Below are positions 55,393 through 64,000 of a stretch of DNA of 64,000 nt, one piece after another. The DNA is taken from NCBI RefSeq assembly GCF_013299165.1, contig NZ_JAAFKD010000026.1, forward strand, positions 1-64,000. The letters run 5' to 3'. The stretch's first letter is position 1; each line of letters starts with the position of its first letter. The notes beneath the pieces are model-generated. The model saw only the letters and a list, made by a program, of their open reading frames with translations. It did no database searches and was not told the origin of the DNA. The position numbers were made by a program, and so were the translations under genes. The DNA is from Microcoleus sp. bin38.metabat.b11b12b14.051. GTDB lineage: Bacteria; Cyanobacteriota; Cyanobacteriia; Cyanobacteriales; Microcoleaceae.

Positions 55393-58300
55393 ATGCTATA
55401 CACAACCAGAGCGATCGCCTTCATATCCTCCGACATCCCAGACAGCCAAACCCTGATCGACGGCATCATCCCCGGCATCGAAACCGCCATCCTCGACCCC
55501 AACCGCAACGCCGTAGACCAGATCGCCGAAACCCTCAAAGGCAAAGAATACTCAGCCATCCACATCATCTCACACGGTGCTCCAGGCCACCTTCAACTCG
55601 GCAACACACAATTAAATATTGAAACACTCCCGCAATACAGTCAGCAGATACAACAGTGGCGCGAAAGCCTCACAGAAAACGCCGAAATTCTTCTGTACGG
55701 GTGCAACGTAGCCGCCACAACCGATTCAACAACCGACAACCAAAAACCAAACCACCCACCAACAACCCATCCGCTGCCGAACTTTCTCACCCAACTGCAC
55801 CACCTCACCGGGGCCAAAATCGCCGCCAACCCCCAGAGCACAGGCAACAGAGCACTGGGTGGAAACTGGGAAATCCAACAACTGATCCCCCCATCCCCCA
55901 CACCACCCAAACTGGCGCTGACAGAAACCAGTTTCAACACCTACAGCGGCATCCTCGGCTTTGCTACGAAAGTTGACTTCCCCACTGGCGATCTAGCCAG
56001 ATGGGTCAGTATCGGGGATTTCAACGGCGACGGGAAACCAGACTTAGCTGTGGCAAACTATAACAGCAACACCATCTCGATCCTGCTGAACACCACCACC
56101 AGAGGCGCCACCACTCCTACTTTTGCCCCCAAAGTAGACTTAAACACTGGGACTAACAGTAACCCCGGAGCCATCAGCATCGGCGACTTCAACAGCGATG
56201 GCAAACCAGATATAGCTTTTGGATCGAAGCGCAACAGCGGCATCTTCCTCAACACCACCACCACAGGAGCAACCACTCCGACTTTTGCCACCAAAGTAGA
56301 CTTCATTACTGGGTTTGGCCCGATATCCATCAGCACCGGTGACTTCAACGGCGACGGCAAACCCGACTTAGCAACGGTGGACGGTGGCAGTGCCGGCATC
56401 TACCTCAATACCACCACCACCGGAGCCACCACGCCGACTTTTGCCACCAAAGTAGACTTCACGACTGACCAACGTGAATCCAATTCAGTCAGCATCGGCG
56501 ACTTCAACGGCGACGGCAAACCCGACTTAGCTGTGGCGAACGCCTTCAGCCACACCGCCACCATCTTCCTCAACACAACCACCACAGGAGCCACCACGCC
56601 GACTTTTGCCACGAAAGTAAACTTCACCACTGGAAATTCCAGTTTTCCCAGAGCCATCATTACCGACGACTTCAACGGCGACGGCAAACCTGACTTAGCA
56701 ACGGGGAACCTCGTCGATGCCAGCATCCTGCTGAACACCACCACCACCGGAGCCACCATCCCCTCTTTTGCGACCAATGTTGACTTCAGAGCTATTTACT
56801 TTAACCCCGCATCCGTCAGCAGCGGCGACTTCAACGGCGATGGCAAACCAGATATAGCTGTGGCGAACCCCACCTGGCGCACTGTTTCGATCCTGCTCAA
56901 CACAACCGCCACCAGAGCCACCACTCCTACTTTTGCCACCATAGTAGACTTCACAGCGAATGACCCCACATCTGTCAGCACTGGCGACTTCAACGGCGAC
57001 GGCAAACCAGACTTAGCTCTGGCAAACAATTTCGGCAATAACGTCAGCATCCTGCTCAACACCCCCACCAAAATCAGCATCGCCGCCGGCACCACCCCCA
57101 CCGAAACAGGCCCCACCAATGGCACATTTAGTATTACCCTCGACACTCCGGCCCCCGTTAGTGGTTTAGTCGTCAACTTTGACACTACCGGCAGTACCGC
57201 CGCCAACCCTGGTCACTACTCCCTAACTAGGGGTACGAATATCACGGCTGTTACTGCTAATACTTTCACCATTGCGGCCGGTCAAACCACCGCTGTTCTC
57301 AATGTTGTCCCTGTCAATGATAATATTGTCAACCCAGGGGAAACAATCAAAGTCAACTTCACTCCAGATCCCAACAATTTTAACTACTTTCTCGATCCAG
57401 TTGCCACGAATAATACTGCTACGCTGACAATTACCGATAACGATTTACCCAAAAATCTCCCCACAGTTAATCTCTCAGTTTCTCCCACCACAACTACAGA
57501 AACCGGAACTCCAGTTATCACCGTAACCGCCACTGCATCAGGCGCAGTTGTCGGAGTTCAAACCGTTAATGTTGCTCTGTCAGGAACTGCAACTGCTGCT
57601 GACTTCACCGGGACAATTCCTACTAACATTACGATTCCTACTGGTCAAACTACAGGTTCCTTTACCGTTAATGTTAATGATGATGCACTCGTAGAACCTA
57701 CTGAAACAGGTACTTTCACAATCTCCAATCCTTCTAGCGGTATTGTTTTGGGAACTACGAAAACTGGTTCTGTCGCAATTACCGATAACGATGTAACACC
57801 CGTACCAACACCGACGCCTGCACCTGTACCGACTCCAACTCCTGCGCCCGTACCTACGCCAACTCCTGCGCCCGTACCTACGCCAACTCCTGCACCCGTA
57901 CCTACGCCAACTCCTGCACCCGTATCCACGCCGACGCCTGCACCCGTACCTACGCCAACTCCTGCACCCGTACCTACGCCAACTCCTGTACCCGTACCCA
58001 CACCGACACCAGAACCCGTACCCACACCGACACCAGAACCCGTACCCACGCCAACACCAGAACCCGTACCCACGCCAACTCCTGCACCCGTACCCACACC
58101 GACACCAGAACCCGTACCCACGCCAACACCAGAACCCGTACCCACGCCAACGCCTGTTAACCTTCCCGATACAAACTGCATTTGCGACAAAATTGAGTAT
58201 CCCAATCTCAACCAACCAAATCAACAAATTGATAACATTATCAATGGTGGTACTCTGCTAATTGGTACTCCCAAAAACGAGGCTTATTTTGGTAGCAACA

Positions 58301-59070
58301 AGCCCAATATTTTCGAGACCAAAGAAGGCAATAATAACCTATTTGGTAGCGACTTTAAGGATATCTTCAACGGCAATGAAGGTAATGACTTCATTGACGG
58401 GGACAACGGAGATGATCTCCTATTTGGTGGCAAAGGAAATGACATCATTGTTGGCGGTTTTGGTGAAGATATTATCTTGGGAAATCAGGGGAATGATTCC
58501 ATTAACGGCAAAGAAGATGATGACTTGATCTTTGGTAATGAAGGTAATGATTTTATCGACGGTGGCAAAGGAAACGATATCCTATTCGGTGGTAAAGGAA
58601 ACGATATCATTCTCGACAGTGAAGGCAATGATAGTCTCTACGGACAACTCGGGGACGATACTTTGTGCGGCGGTGCAGGAGATGACCTAGTTTATGGTGG
58701 TAAAGGTAATGATTTGATTGACGGCAGTAAGGGGAATGATTCGATTTATGGAGACCTAGGTAATGACACGCTTTTAGGTTGCGAAGGCGACGATATTTTG
58801 TTTGGAGGTTTAGGTAATAACAGCTTAGTTGGCGGTTTGGGAAATGACATTTTTGTGTTAGATTCCCGTCAGGGATTTGACAGAATTGCTGATTTTGTCC
58901 AAGGTCAAGATTTAATTGGATTATCGGGAGGTTTGAGTTTTAACCAGTTGGCAATAACTCAAGATTCTCAGGGCGCTTTAATCAAAAATGCCTTGACAGG
59001 TGAGTCGTTAGGTGTGATTTCTGGCGTAAGTGCTAGCACTATAACATCGGTTAACTTCATTCAAAGCTGA
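55393..59070 (+). CDS. DUF4347 - FG-GAP repeat - Calx-beta - RTX calcium-binding surface protein
   Basis: A 1225-residue protein, probably secreted by type I export and cell-surface or sheath associated. Order: DUF4347 (about 3-180; [22 protein letters not shown]); about seven FG-GAP/VCBS repeats (190-560; [15 protein letters not shown], likely calcium-binding propeller blades); two Calx-beta-like domains (about 562-800); a linker of fifteen V-P-T-P-T-P-x-P octapeptides (about 802-922); RTX nonapeptide repeats (about 970-1165; [22 protein letters not shown]); and a C-terminal domain like those of type I-secreted proteins. There is no N-terminal signal peptide, as expected for type I secretion. 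Confidence 0.93.
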   Translation: MLYTTRAIAFISSDIPDSQTLIDGIIPGIETAILDPNRNAVDQIAETLKGKEYSAIHIISHGAPGHLQLGNTQLNIETLPQYSQQIQQWRESLTENAEILLYGCNVAATTDSTTDNQKPNHPPTTHPLPNFLTQLHHLTGAKIAANPQSTGNRALGGNWEIQQLIPPSPTPPKLALTETSFNTYSGILGFATKVDFPTGDLARWVSIGDFNGDGKPDLAVANYNSNTISILLNTTTRGATTPTFAPKVDLNTGTNSNPGAISIGDFNSDGKPDIAFGSKRNSGIFLNTTTTGATTPTFATKVDFITGFGPISISTGDFNGDGKPDLATVDGGSAGIYLNTTTTGATTPTFATKVDFTTDQRESNSVSIGDFNGDGKPDLAVANAFSHTATIFLNTTTTGATTPTFATKVNFTTGNSSFPRAIITDDFNGDGKPDLATGNLVDASILLNTTTTGATIPSFATNVDFRAIYFNPASVSSGDFNGDGKPDIAVANPTWRTVSILLNTTATRATTPTFATIVDFTANDPTSVSTGDFNGDGKPDLALANNFGNNVSILLNTPTKISIAAGTTPTETGPTNGTFSITLDTPAPVSGLVVNFDTTGSTAANPGHYSLTRGTNITAVTANTFTIAAGQTTAVLNVVPVNDNIVNPGETIKVNFTPDPNNFNYFLDPVATNNTATLTITDNDLPKNLPTVNLSVSPTTTTETGTPVITVTATASGAVVGVQTVNVALSGTATAADFTGTIPTNITIPTGQTTGSFTVNVNDDALVEPTETGTFTISNPSSGIVLGTTKTGSVAITDNDVTPVPTPTPAPVPTPTPAPVPTPTPAPVPTPTPAPVPTPTPAPVSTPTPAPVPTPTPAPVPTPTPVPVPTPTPEPVPTPTPEPVPTPTPEPVPTPTPAPVPTPTPEPVPTPTPEPVPTPTPVNLPDTNCICDKIEYPNLNQPNQQIDNIINGGTLLIGTPKNEAYFGSNKPNIFETKEGNNNLFGSDFKDIFNGNEGNDFIDGDNGDDLLFGGKGNDIIVGGFGEDIILGNQGNDSINGKEDDDLIFGNEGNDFIDGGKGNDILFGGKGNDIILDSEGNDSLYGQLGDDTLCGGAGDDLVYGGKGNDLIDGSKGNDSIYGDLGNDTLLGCEGDDILFGGLGNNSLVGGLGNDIFVLDSRQGFDRIADFVQGQDLIGLSGGLSFNQLAITQDSQGALIKNALTGESLGVISGVSASTITSVNFIQS
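57798..58158 (+). repeat. 24-bp tandem repeat coding [16 protein letters not shown]
   Basis: Fifteen in-frame 24-bp units, differing mainly at the seventh residue (A, V or E) and at synonymous positions. It forms the extended Pro/Thr linker between Calx-beta and RTX parts of the surface protein. Unit number is likely variable by slippage in steps that keep the frame. Confidence 0.92.
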
Positions 59071-59096
59071 TGGTATAGCAGTCGGCACATGAAATA

Positions 59097-59123
59097 CAAG
59101 ATAGGAGCGTAAATCCTATCTTG
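59097..59123. terminator. Bidirectional hairpin overlapping the stop of the GT2 gene
   Basis: Perfect 10-bp arms CAAGATAGGA (59097-59106) and TCCTATCTTG (59114-59123), loop GCGTAAA, between convergent genes. The minus-strand glycosyltransferase stop codon (59116-59118) lies inside the right arm. Confidence 0.65.
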
Positions 59124-60204
59124 TTAAACTCTTGAACCGCATTCTTTCATACACCTGCGACGGTAGCATTCTGTGTACTTTCGTCCGCGTCTCTATTGTC
59201 GCAAGTGTCGTACCTTCAATTGATTCTGATTTTTGTTTTAATTCTAAGCCGGATTCAGTTGGCGGTGAAACTAGGATTTTTATTAAGCTTTCTATTGACA
59301 GCAAGTACAGATTGTGACGCAAGAGCGCCATAAATAAATCTTCCTTAAAAGCTCGAACTAGCCAAAATAATGTACTCCGGTGATTGTGGCTGCGGTTGCT
59401 TTTAACTGCTAGATAAATGTAGAAATTGCTGCTAGACCAGTGATAAATTTTGCTGGAAATTTCGGGATGTTGTTGCCGGACATCTGCCATAATTAATGAA
59501 TGGCATTTTGCCATCGCTGCATAGTTGCAAGACATACTGCTGGCAATCTGTCGATAACCAACTAAATATTCTGGTACTACTTGAAATTCATAATGTTCGG
59601 CGATACGGAGGTGCAATTCCCAGTCTTCGCAGCCTTGAGCATTTTCTAGTTTGAATTGGCAGTTGTAACCGCCAATTTTTTCAAAGCAAGCGCGGCGGAT
59701 CAGAGATGAGCTGGCATTTCCTATGAAATATTTATAAACTAATGCTGTGTAAACTTCTCCTGCGATGGTGGAGTTGTAAAATCCACCTGTTAGCAAGTCT
59801 TGTTCGTTGATATCAACTGACCAGGAATAGACAACTCCGACAGATGGTTCTGATTCTATTAAGCATTCTACTTGTTTTTCTAGGTTTTGCGGATACCAAA
59901 TATCGTCGGCATCGATGGGTGCAATATATTCGCCTTGGGATTTTTGAATTGCTAGGTTGCGGGCGGCGGCGACTCCGGCATTTGATTGCTGTAATAAGAT
60001 GATTCGCCTATCTTTTTGAGCAAAAGATTCGACGATTTCGGCGGTTGTGTCTGTAGAGCCGTCATTTACTACTAAAATTTCTATGTTCTGATAAGTTTGA
60101 GATAAGACGGAATCTAAGGTTTTGGCAATAAATTCCTCAGCGTTGTAAGCTGGTATAATTACTGAAATTAATGGCTGATTTAAATTGTGTTTTGTGTTGT
60201 TCAT
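59116..60204 (-). CDS. Glycosyltransferase family 2 protein
   Basis: A 362-residue GT-A enzyme. The start PLISVIIPAYNAEEFIAKTL, VVNDGSTDTTAEIV, GVAAARNLAIQ and APIDADDIWYPQNLEKQV (D-x-D metal site) are classical GT2. SSLIRRACFEKIGGYNCQFKLENAQGCEDWELHLRI gives the catalytic ED motif. No membrane helix is clear. It is convergent with the RTX protein gene and divergent from the next GT2 gene, suggesting a second small glycan locus. Confidence 0.92.
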   Translation of the reverse strand: MNNTKHNLNQPLISVIIPAYNAEEFIAKTLDSVLSQTYQNIEILVVNDGSTDTTAEIVESFAQKDRRIILLQQSNAGVAAARNLAIQKSQGEYIAPIDADDIWYPQNLEKQVECLIESEPSVGVVYSWSVDINEQDLLTGGFYNSTIAGEVYTALVYKYFIGNASSSLIRRACFEKIGGYNCQFKLENAQGCEDWELHLRIAEHYEFQVVPEYLVGYRQIASSMSCNYAAMAKCHSLIMADVRQQHPEISSKIYHWSSSNFYIYLAVKSNRSHNHRSTLFWLVRAFKEDLFMALLRHNLYLLSIESLIKILVSPPTESGLELKQKSESIEGTTLATIETRTKVHRMLPSQVYERMRFKSLTR

Positions 60205-60670
60205 GTAATATAAAAACTTTTTTATGTAAAAATTTTGACTCTCACGCAGCGATCTAATGGTATGTTAACAAAGAGCTAAGGTCGATCGCACATCGTAGAA
60301 AATTTGCAGGTGTACATTTTAAATGTATTGCCAAAACTCATCAAATGTGCATTGACACAGCAGTCGTAATATAGACTTGGTGCAGGAGTCAGTTGCCGAT
60401 CGGGTTTATAAAATCAACTGTACCGGGCAAGTCGCGATCGCAGGATAGTCTCAGTATCAATATGTTGCTTTTTATACGTACAACGTAATAAAAAATCAAA
60501 TTCTTGTGTGGTGGAATACTCTCGAATACGATGGCTAGTGGGGCTTTTTATCAGGTTTACAAAAACAATGATATATATAAAGATTTCGTAAAGCTGTTGT
60601 CTTCATCAGGTGAGTCTCAGCCAGATGTGGCTTAGAATACAGTCATGAATGGGGATAAAAGCAGTCTACA
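60205..60670. other. Intergenic, divergent promoter region between two GT2 genes
   Basis: AT-rich 466-bp gap containing the promoters of both glycosyltransferases; no box is clear enough to assign. No gene, tRNA or significant palindrome seen. Confidence 0.45.
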
Positions 60671-61879
60671 GTGCTAACAAAAAATATAGTTGAAGAGAAA
60701 CAGAAATCGGGTTATAAACAAAAAAGTAGAGCTGATTTTACCCTTGGTAAAGTAGGAGCATTGAAATTCAATCATTTGTTTTCCATGCAATTTAAAACAA
60801 CATCGGTAATGATTTATACCAAAGAACCAACTGTATCCGTAATTATCCCTGTCCACAACGGGGGAGCTTACTTCCGCACCTGTTTGTCAAAACTGGCTCA
60901 AGCTGTACCGAGACCGATCGAGATTATTGTAGTAGCAGATGGGGAAAGCGACGGTTCTTGGCGTCTGGCTAAGGAATTCGGCGCCAAAGTCATCAGAATT
61001 CCCGAATGTGGCGGCCCAGCCCGAGCGAGAAATTTGGGAGCACAAGCTGCGAAGGGAGATATTCTGTTTTTTGTGGATGCTGATGTCGCGGTTTGTCCTG
61101 AAGCTATCGGTTATGCCAAATCGGTGTTCAAAAATAATCCCTACTTGGCTGCTTTGATCGGCTCCTATGACGATGCTCCTGGAGATCCAGATTTTCTATC
61201 GCAGTACAGAAACTTGCTGCACCACTACGTGCACCAAACAGCTAACGAAGAAGCTTCGACTTTTTGGGGCGCTTGCGGAGTCATTCGTCGGGAAATTTTT
61301 TTGCAGATGGGCGGGTTTAATGAGAGTTACCGCCAAGCTTCGATCGAGGATATTGAGCTGGGCTACCGTTTGAAACAAGCTGGTTATAAAATTAGGTTGT
61401 GTAAAACATTGCAGGTGAAGCATTTAAAGCGGTGGGAAGCGGTAGGGATGGTGAAAGCTGACTTTTTTTACCGAGCGCTGCCTTGGACTGAACTGATTTG
61501 GCGCGATCGCCAATTGAATAATGACCTAAACTTGCAAGTCTCAAACCGCATCAGTGTAGTTTTAACTTATTCAATGCTGCTGGCAGTTGTGGCGACGTGT
61601 TGGTCGCTGAACTTTCTGCTATTGGCTGGGTTGCTGGCAATACCATTAGTAGCAATTAATGCAGAGCTTTATCGATTTTTTCAGCAAAAACACGGTATCT
61701 TATTTGCGCTAAAAACCATTCCTTGGCATTGGCTTTTCTATTTTTACAGCGGACTGGCATTTGCGATCGGCACGGGTCGTCACTTATCCCAAAAAAAGCC
61801 CTTGACTGATAACATTAACCTGCCAGTATCCCTGAATAATTCAAAGCAAATTGTCCTTCAACATCAAGGCGAGCGATAG
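60671..61879 (+). CDS. Glycosyltransferase family 2 protein with C-terminal membrane helices
   Basis: A 402-residue reading (GTG start at 60671). The conserved GT2 core starts only at about residue 52 (PTVSVIIPVHNGGAYFRTCL), so the ATGs at 60785 or 60809 are possible starts. Core motifs are VVADGESDGSWRLA, GGPARARNLGAQ, ILFFVDADVAVCPEA (D-x-D) and NESYRQASIEDIELGYRL (ED). Two hydrophobic segments near the C-terminus (about 295-335) suggest membrane anchoring. It lies 87 bp upstream of the UGM-like flavoprotein gene, with which it is probably co-transcribed. Confidence 0.9.
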   Translation: MLTKNIVEEKQKSGYKQKSRADFTLGKVGALKFNHLFSMQFKTTSVMIYTKEPTVSVIIPVHNGGAYFRTCLSKLAQAVPRPIEIIVVADGESDGSWRLAKEFGAKVIRIPECGGPARARNLGAQAAKGDILFFVDADVAVCPEAIGYAKSVFKNNPYLAALIGSYDDAPGDPDFLSQYRNLLHHYVHQTANEEASTFWGACGVIRREIFLQMGGFNESYRQASIEDIELGYRLKQAGYKIRLCKTLQVKHLKRWEAVGMVKADFFYRALPWTELIWRDRQLNNDLNLQVSNRISVVLTYSMLLAVVATCWSLNFLLLAGLLAIPLVAINAELYRFFQQKHGILFALKTIPWHWLFYFYSGLAFAIGTGRHLSQKKPLTDNINLPVSLNNSKQIVLQHQGER

Positions 61880-61966
61880 TTTATCAGGGTATTCACGGGT
61901 GCATCTATTAATTTTAGAAGTTATAAATAATGATATAGTTCGATAAAAAAGCTGGAGGTAGGCTGA

Positions 61967-63418
61967 GTGAAACATTATCCGGTTGCGATCGTCGGTGCTG
62001 GGCCTGCGGGTTTAACGGCTGCCTACGAGCTGGTAAAGCAAGGCATCATCCCTGTTGTACTGGAAAAAGGAGATAAAGTTGGCGGGTTGGCGCGCACCGA
62101 AACCTACAAAGGCTACCGTTTTGACATTGGCGGCCACCGTTTTTATACTAAAGTTTCAGCCGTGCAGCAGTTGTGGCAAGAGGTACTGGGAAATGAGTTT
62201 ATTAAAGTGCCACGTTTGTCGAGAATTTTTTATCGCGGTAAATTTTTCAACTATCCGATTAGTGCGTTCAATACTCTGTTTAATTTGGGGATAATTGAGA
62301 GTGCGCTGATTATTTTGAGCTATCTGCAAGTTAGAATCTGGCCACTTCCGAAAGAAGAAACTTTTGAACAGTGGACTATTAATCGCTTTGGCGAACGCTT
62401 GTATCAAACATTTTTTAAGACTTATACTGAAAAAGTCTGGGGAATTCCATGTTCGGAAATTCAAGCAGATTGGGCGGCGCAGCGGATTAAAGGGTTGTCT
62501 CTGACAACGGCGATTATTAATGCTTTGTTTGGCAGCAATGATACTAAAACTTTAATCAAAGAGTTTGACTATCCGGCTTTGGGGCCGGGGATGATGTGGG
62601 AAAAGTTTGCGGAAGCTGTGGAAGCTAAAGAGGGCAAAGTTTATCTCGATACTAAGGTGATTAGTTTTGAGCGTGAAGGTAATAAAATTACAAGTATTAC
62701 TGCTGAACATAACGGAGAATTAGTTCAATATTCGGCGGATAATTTCATTACGAGTATGCCGATATCGGCGCTGGTAGCACGGCTGAAACCGCAGCCGCCT
62801 GAAGAGGTGTTGCACGCGGCGCGATCGCTCAAATATCGAGATTTCTTGATTGTATCGCTGATTGTCGATCGCCCAAGTTTGTTTCCTGACAACTGGATTT
62901 ACATTCATTCTCCCGAAGTAAAAGTTGGGCGGATTCAGAATTTTAAGAATTGGAGTGCTGCATTGGTTCCCGATGCGAGCAAAACTTGTTTGGGAATGGA
63001 ATATTTTTGCAATGAAGGCGAGGAACTTTGGGAAATGTCGGATGCTGCACTTGTGGAGTTAGCAACTCGCGAGTTGGTACAGTTGGGTTTGGCAAAAGCT
63101 GCGGATGTTGAAGATGGGGTGGTGCTGCGGCAGCCGAAGGCTTACCCTGTTTACGATGCGGAATATCGTGGACATTTGCGGGTTTTGGAAGCTTTTTTGA
63201 GTGGGATGGAGAATTTGCAGACGATCGGGCGAAATGGTATGCACCGATACAACAATCAAGACCATTCAATGCTGACGGGGATGCTGGCGGCGAGAAATTT
63301 GCTTGGGGAAAAACACGATTTGTGGGATGTGAATACTGAGCGATCGTACTATGAAGACTTTAGTGTCGATCGGTCAAAGGAAAAGAAAGATTCGGATTTG
63401 ATTTCGCAGTCTAGCTGA
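61967..63418 (+). CDS. FAD-dependent oxidoreductase / UDP-galactopyranose-mutase-like protein
   Basis: A 483-residue flavoprotein. The N-terminal Rossmann motif is VAIVGAGPAGLTAAYELVKQ, followed by VLEKGDKVGGLARTETYKGY and FDIGGHRFYTK, the pattern of UGM-, amine-oxidase- and protoporphyrinogen-oxidase-like proteins. A C-terminal FAD segment lies in LQTIGRNGMHRYNNQDHS. The start is GTG at 61967, supported by GGAGG about 10 bp upstream. It sits next to a glycosyltransferase, so a role in sugar-nucleotide or lipid-linked glycan modification is likelier than in pigment synthesis. The exact reaction is unknown. Confidence 0.88.
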   Translation: MKHYPVAIVGAGPAGLTAAYELVKQGIIPVVLEKGDKVGGLARTETYKGYRFDIGGHRFYTKVSAVQQLWQEVLGNEFIKVPRLSRIFYRGKFFNYPISAFNTLFNLGIIESALIILSYLQVRIWPLPKEETFEQWTINRFGERLYQTFFKTYTEKVWGIPCSEIQADWAAQRIKGLSLTTAIINALFGSNDTKTLIKEFDYPALGPGMMWEKFAEAVEAKEGKVYLDTKVISFEREGNKITSITAEHNGELVQYSADNFITSMPISALVARLKPQPPEEVLHAARSLKYRDFLIVSLIVDRPSLFPDNWIYIHSPEVKVGRIQNFKNWSAALVPDASKTCLGMEYFCNEGEELWEMSDAALVELATRELVQLGLAKAADVEDGVVLRQPKAYPVYDAEYRGHLRVLEAFLSGMENLQTIGRNGMHRYNNQDHSMLTGMLAARNLLGEKHDLWDVNTERSYYEDFSVDRSKEKKDSDLISQSS

Positions 63419-63472
63419 TATTGGGGAACAGCTCGTAATCGACAGCATCACTCAACCGCATTAGACAAACTC

Positions 63473-63835
63473 TCAAACCACCACACGCTTGGTACGGACA
63501 TGATCGAGCGCATCTGTTAACCGATCGCCCATCCAATCGCCATACTCCGCGTGCTCGCCCGCCCCCCACACTATGATGTACTCCAGGAGTGGATCGATCT
63601 GCACGCTGAACCCACCGCTAGAGAAGTTAAATACTGCGTAGAGGTGGTCTGGCTGAACACACCATAGCAAGAAAACGACGCTTGTTGCCAATGCTGGGAA
63701 TTCCTTGAACACTTCAGCGAAGAAGCGTTGAGCGAACGCAGGGGCGCGGGCTAAAGCGATGTCTTGTGGCTCGCTCCACCACTGGCCCTTTGTCCCGAGG
63801 CCACAGCGAGGATCGTGTTCAACAAATTTGTCCAT
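63473..63835 (-). CDS. Hypothetical protein of 120 residues
   Basis: I do not recognise the family. The protein starts MDKFVEHDPRCGLGTKGQWW and contains helical acidic and hydrophobic segments (AFAQRFFAEVFKEFPALATS, VVFLLWCVQPDHLYAVFNFS) and an EYIIVWGAGEHAEYGDWMGD block. A ribosome-binding site (GAGGAG) lies about 8 bp upstream, supporting the start. Its small size and compact composition would suit an immunity- or toxin-partner-like protein, but this is only a possibility. A HepT-like remnant lies directly upstream. Confidence 0.65.
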   Translation of the reverse strand: MDKFVEHDPRCGLGTKGQWWSEPQDIALARAPAFAQRFFAEVFKEFPALATSVVFLLWCVQPDHLYAVFNFSSGGFSVQIDPLLEYIIVWGAGEHAEYGDWMGDRLTDALDHVRTKRVVV

Positions 63836-63886
63836 AAGGAATCTCCTCTCTCTTCTCGAACTCTGTGCCCTCTGCGCTCTCTGCGG

Positions 63887-63997
63887 TTAAATCATTCCTA
63901 TGCAACTGTAAGCGATATCAGCCGTAAACTCCTGAATCCGACGGATTGCCTGCGCCATGTCCCAAAGTGAAGGACTATCCCGCTGGTTGGGTTGCAT
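63887..63997 (-). pseudogene. Short remnant resembling the N-terminus of a HepT/DUF86 protein
   Basis: A 36-codon frame reading MQPNQRDSPSLWDMAQAIRR, then IQEFTADIAY, and ending in TAA. HepT-type toxins (partners of MNT nucleotidyltransferases) begin with a similar D-x-x-x-L-W-D-M-x-x-A-x-R-x-I-x-x-F pattern but are about 110-130 residues long. The window ends three bases beyond the ATG, so an extension upstream cannot be excluded. Confidence 0.4.
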
Positions 63998-64000
63998 AAA

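Noticed and set aside
57580..58227. Long antisense ORFs (188 and 215 residues) opposite the surface-protein gene
   Set aside because: They arise from the 24-bp Pro/Thr codon repeat read on the other strand (GVGVGTGAG pattern).
1..64000. tRNA or rRNA genes
   Set aside because: Looked for T-arm GGTTCGAATCC-like motifs and cloverleaf pairs in the gaps and found none convincing; a tRNAscan-SE run would settle it.

Overview
The window reads as chromosome of a filamentous, non-heterocystous cyanobacterium of the Oscillatoria/Microcoleus/Phormidium type. The evidence is the very frequent GCGATCGC-type (HIP1) octamers, cyanobacterial marker genes (Ycf35- and Ycf46-like proteins, cyanobacterial ClpP, a Zam/RNase II-like protein), very large PAS/GAF hybrid kinases, a serine/threonine multikinase, a DUF4347-RTX surface protein, and intergenic regions full of 7-bp tandem repeats and palindromes. 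The genus is an inference from style, not from a search. I saw no rRNA, tRNA or CRISPR array.

Layout. 1-9 kb: an RNase II-family protein whose catalytic aspartates look lost, a structured region resembling an orphan IscB guide (omega/HEARO) RNA, a proline-rich protein, ClpP, a DUF433 protein, a GNAT acetyltransferase and a multi-TM acyltransferase-like protein. 9-26 kb: two signalling operons on the minus strand, each pairing a giant kinase with a response-regulator/class III nucleotide cyclase, separated by a HAD phosphatase and an alpha/beta hydrolase. 27-37 kb: a histone-deacetylase-like enzyme, then a plus-strand polysaccharide cluster (four glycosyltransferases, a hexapeptide acetyltransferase and a broken GT61 gene). 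37-39.4 kb: RHH protein, Ycf46-like AAA ATPase, Ycf35/DUF1257.

39.6-48.5 kb is the most unusual part. A sugar-nucleotidyltransferase gene is cut in two at a TA dinucleotide. Its C-terminal codons lie at 39.6-39.8 kb and its N-terminal part at 47.7-48.4 kb. Between them sits a 7.8-kb island bounded by two same-orientation copies of a small IS630-like inverted-repeat element (MITE). The island holds a decaying iscB (one frameshift plus insertion of a different MITE), a degenerate group II intron with reverse transcriptase that appears to sit inside the iscB guide-RNA region, a frameshifted mscS gene and two tandem EamA transporters. Joining the flanks, or removing the MITE from iscB, restores the reading frame across each site.

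48.5-64 kb: a GHMP sugar kinase in the same frame as the broken nucleotidyltransferase (probably one salvage module), Dps, a TPR/O-GlcNAc-transferase-like protein fused to a TIGR03032-like domain, an AAA/PD-(D/E)XK-like protein, a 1225-residue DUF4347/FG-GAP/Calx-beta/RTX protein, two GT2 glycosyltransferases, a UGM-like flavoprotein, a small unknown protein and a HepT-like remnant. Sugar activation, transfer and surface display recur through the second half, consistent with extracellular polysaccharide production by a sheath-forming cyanobacterium.
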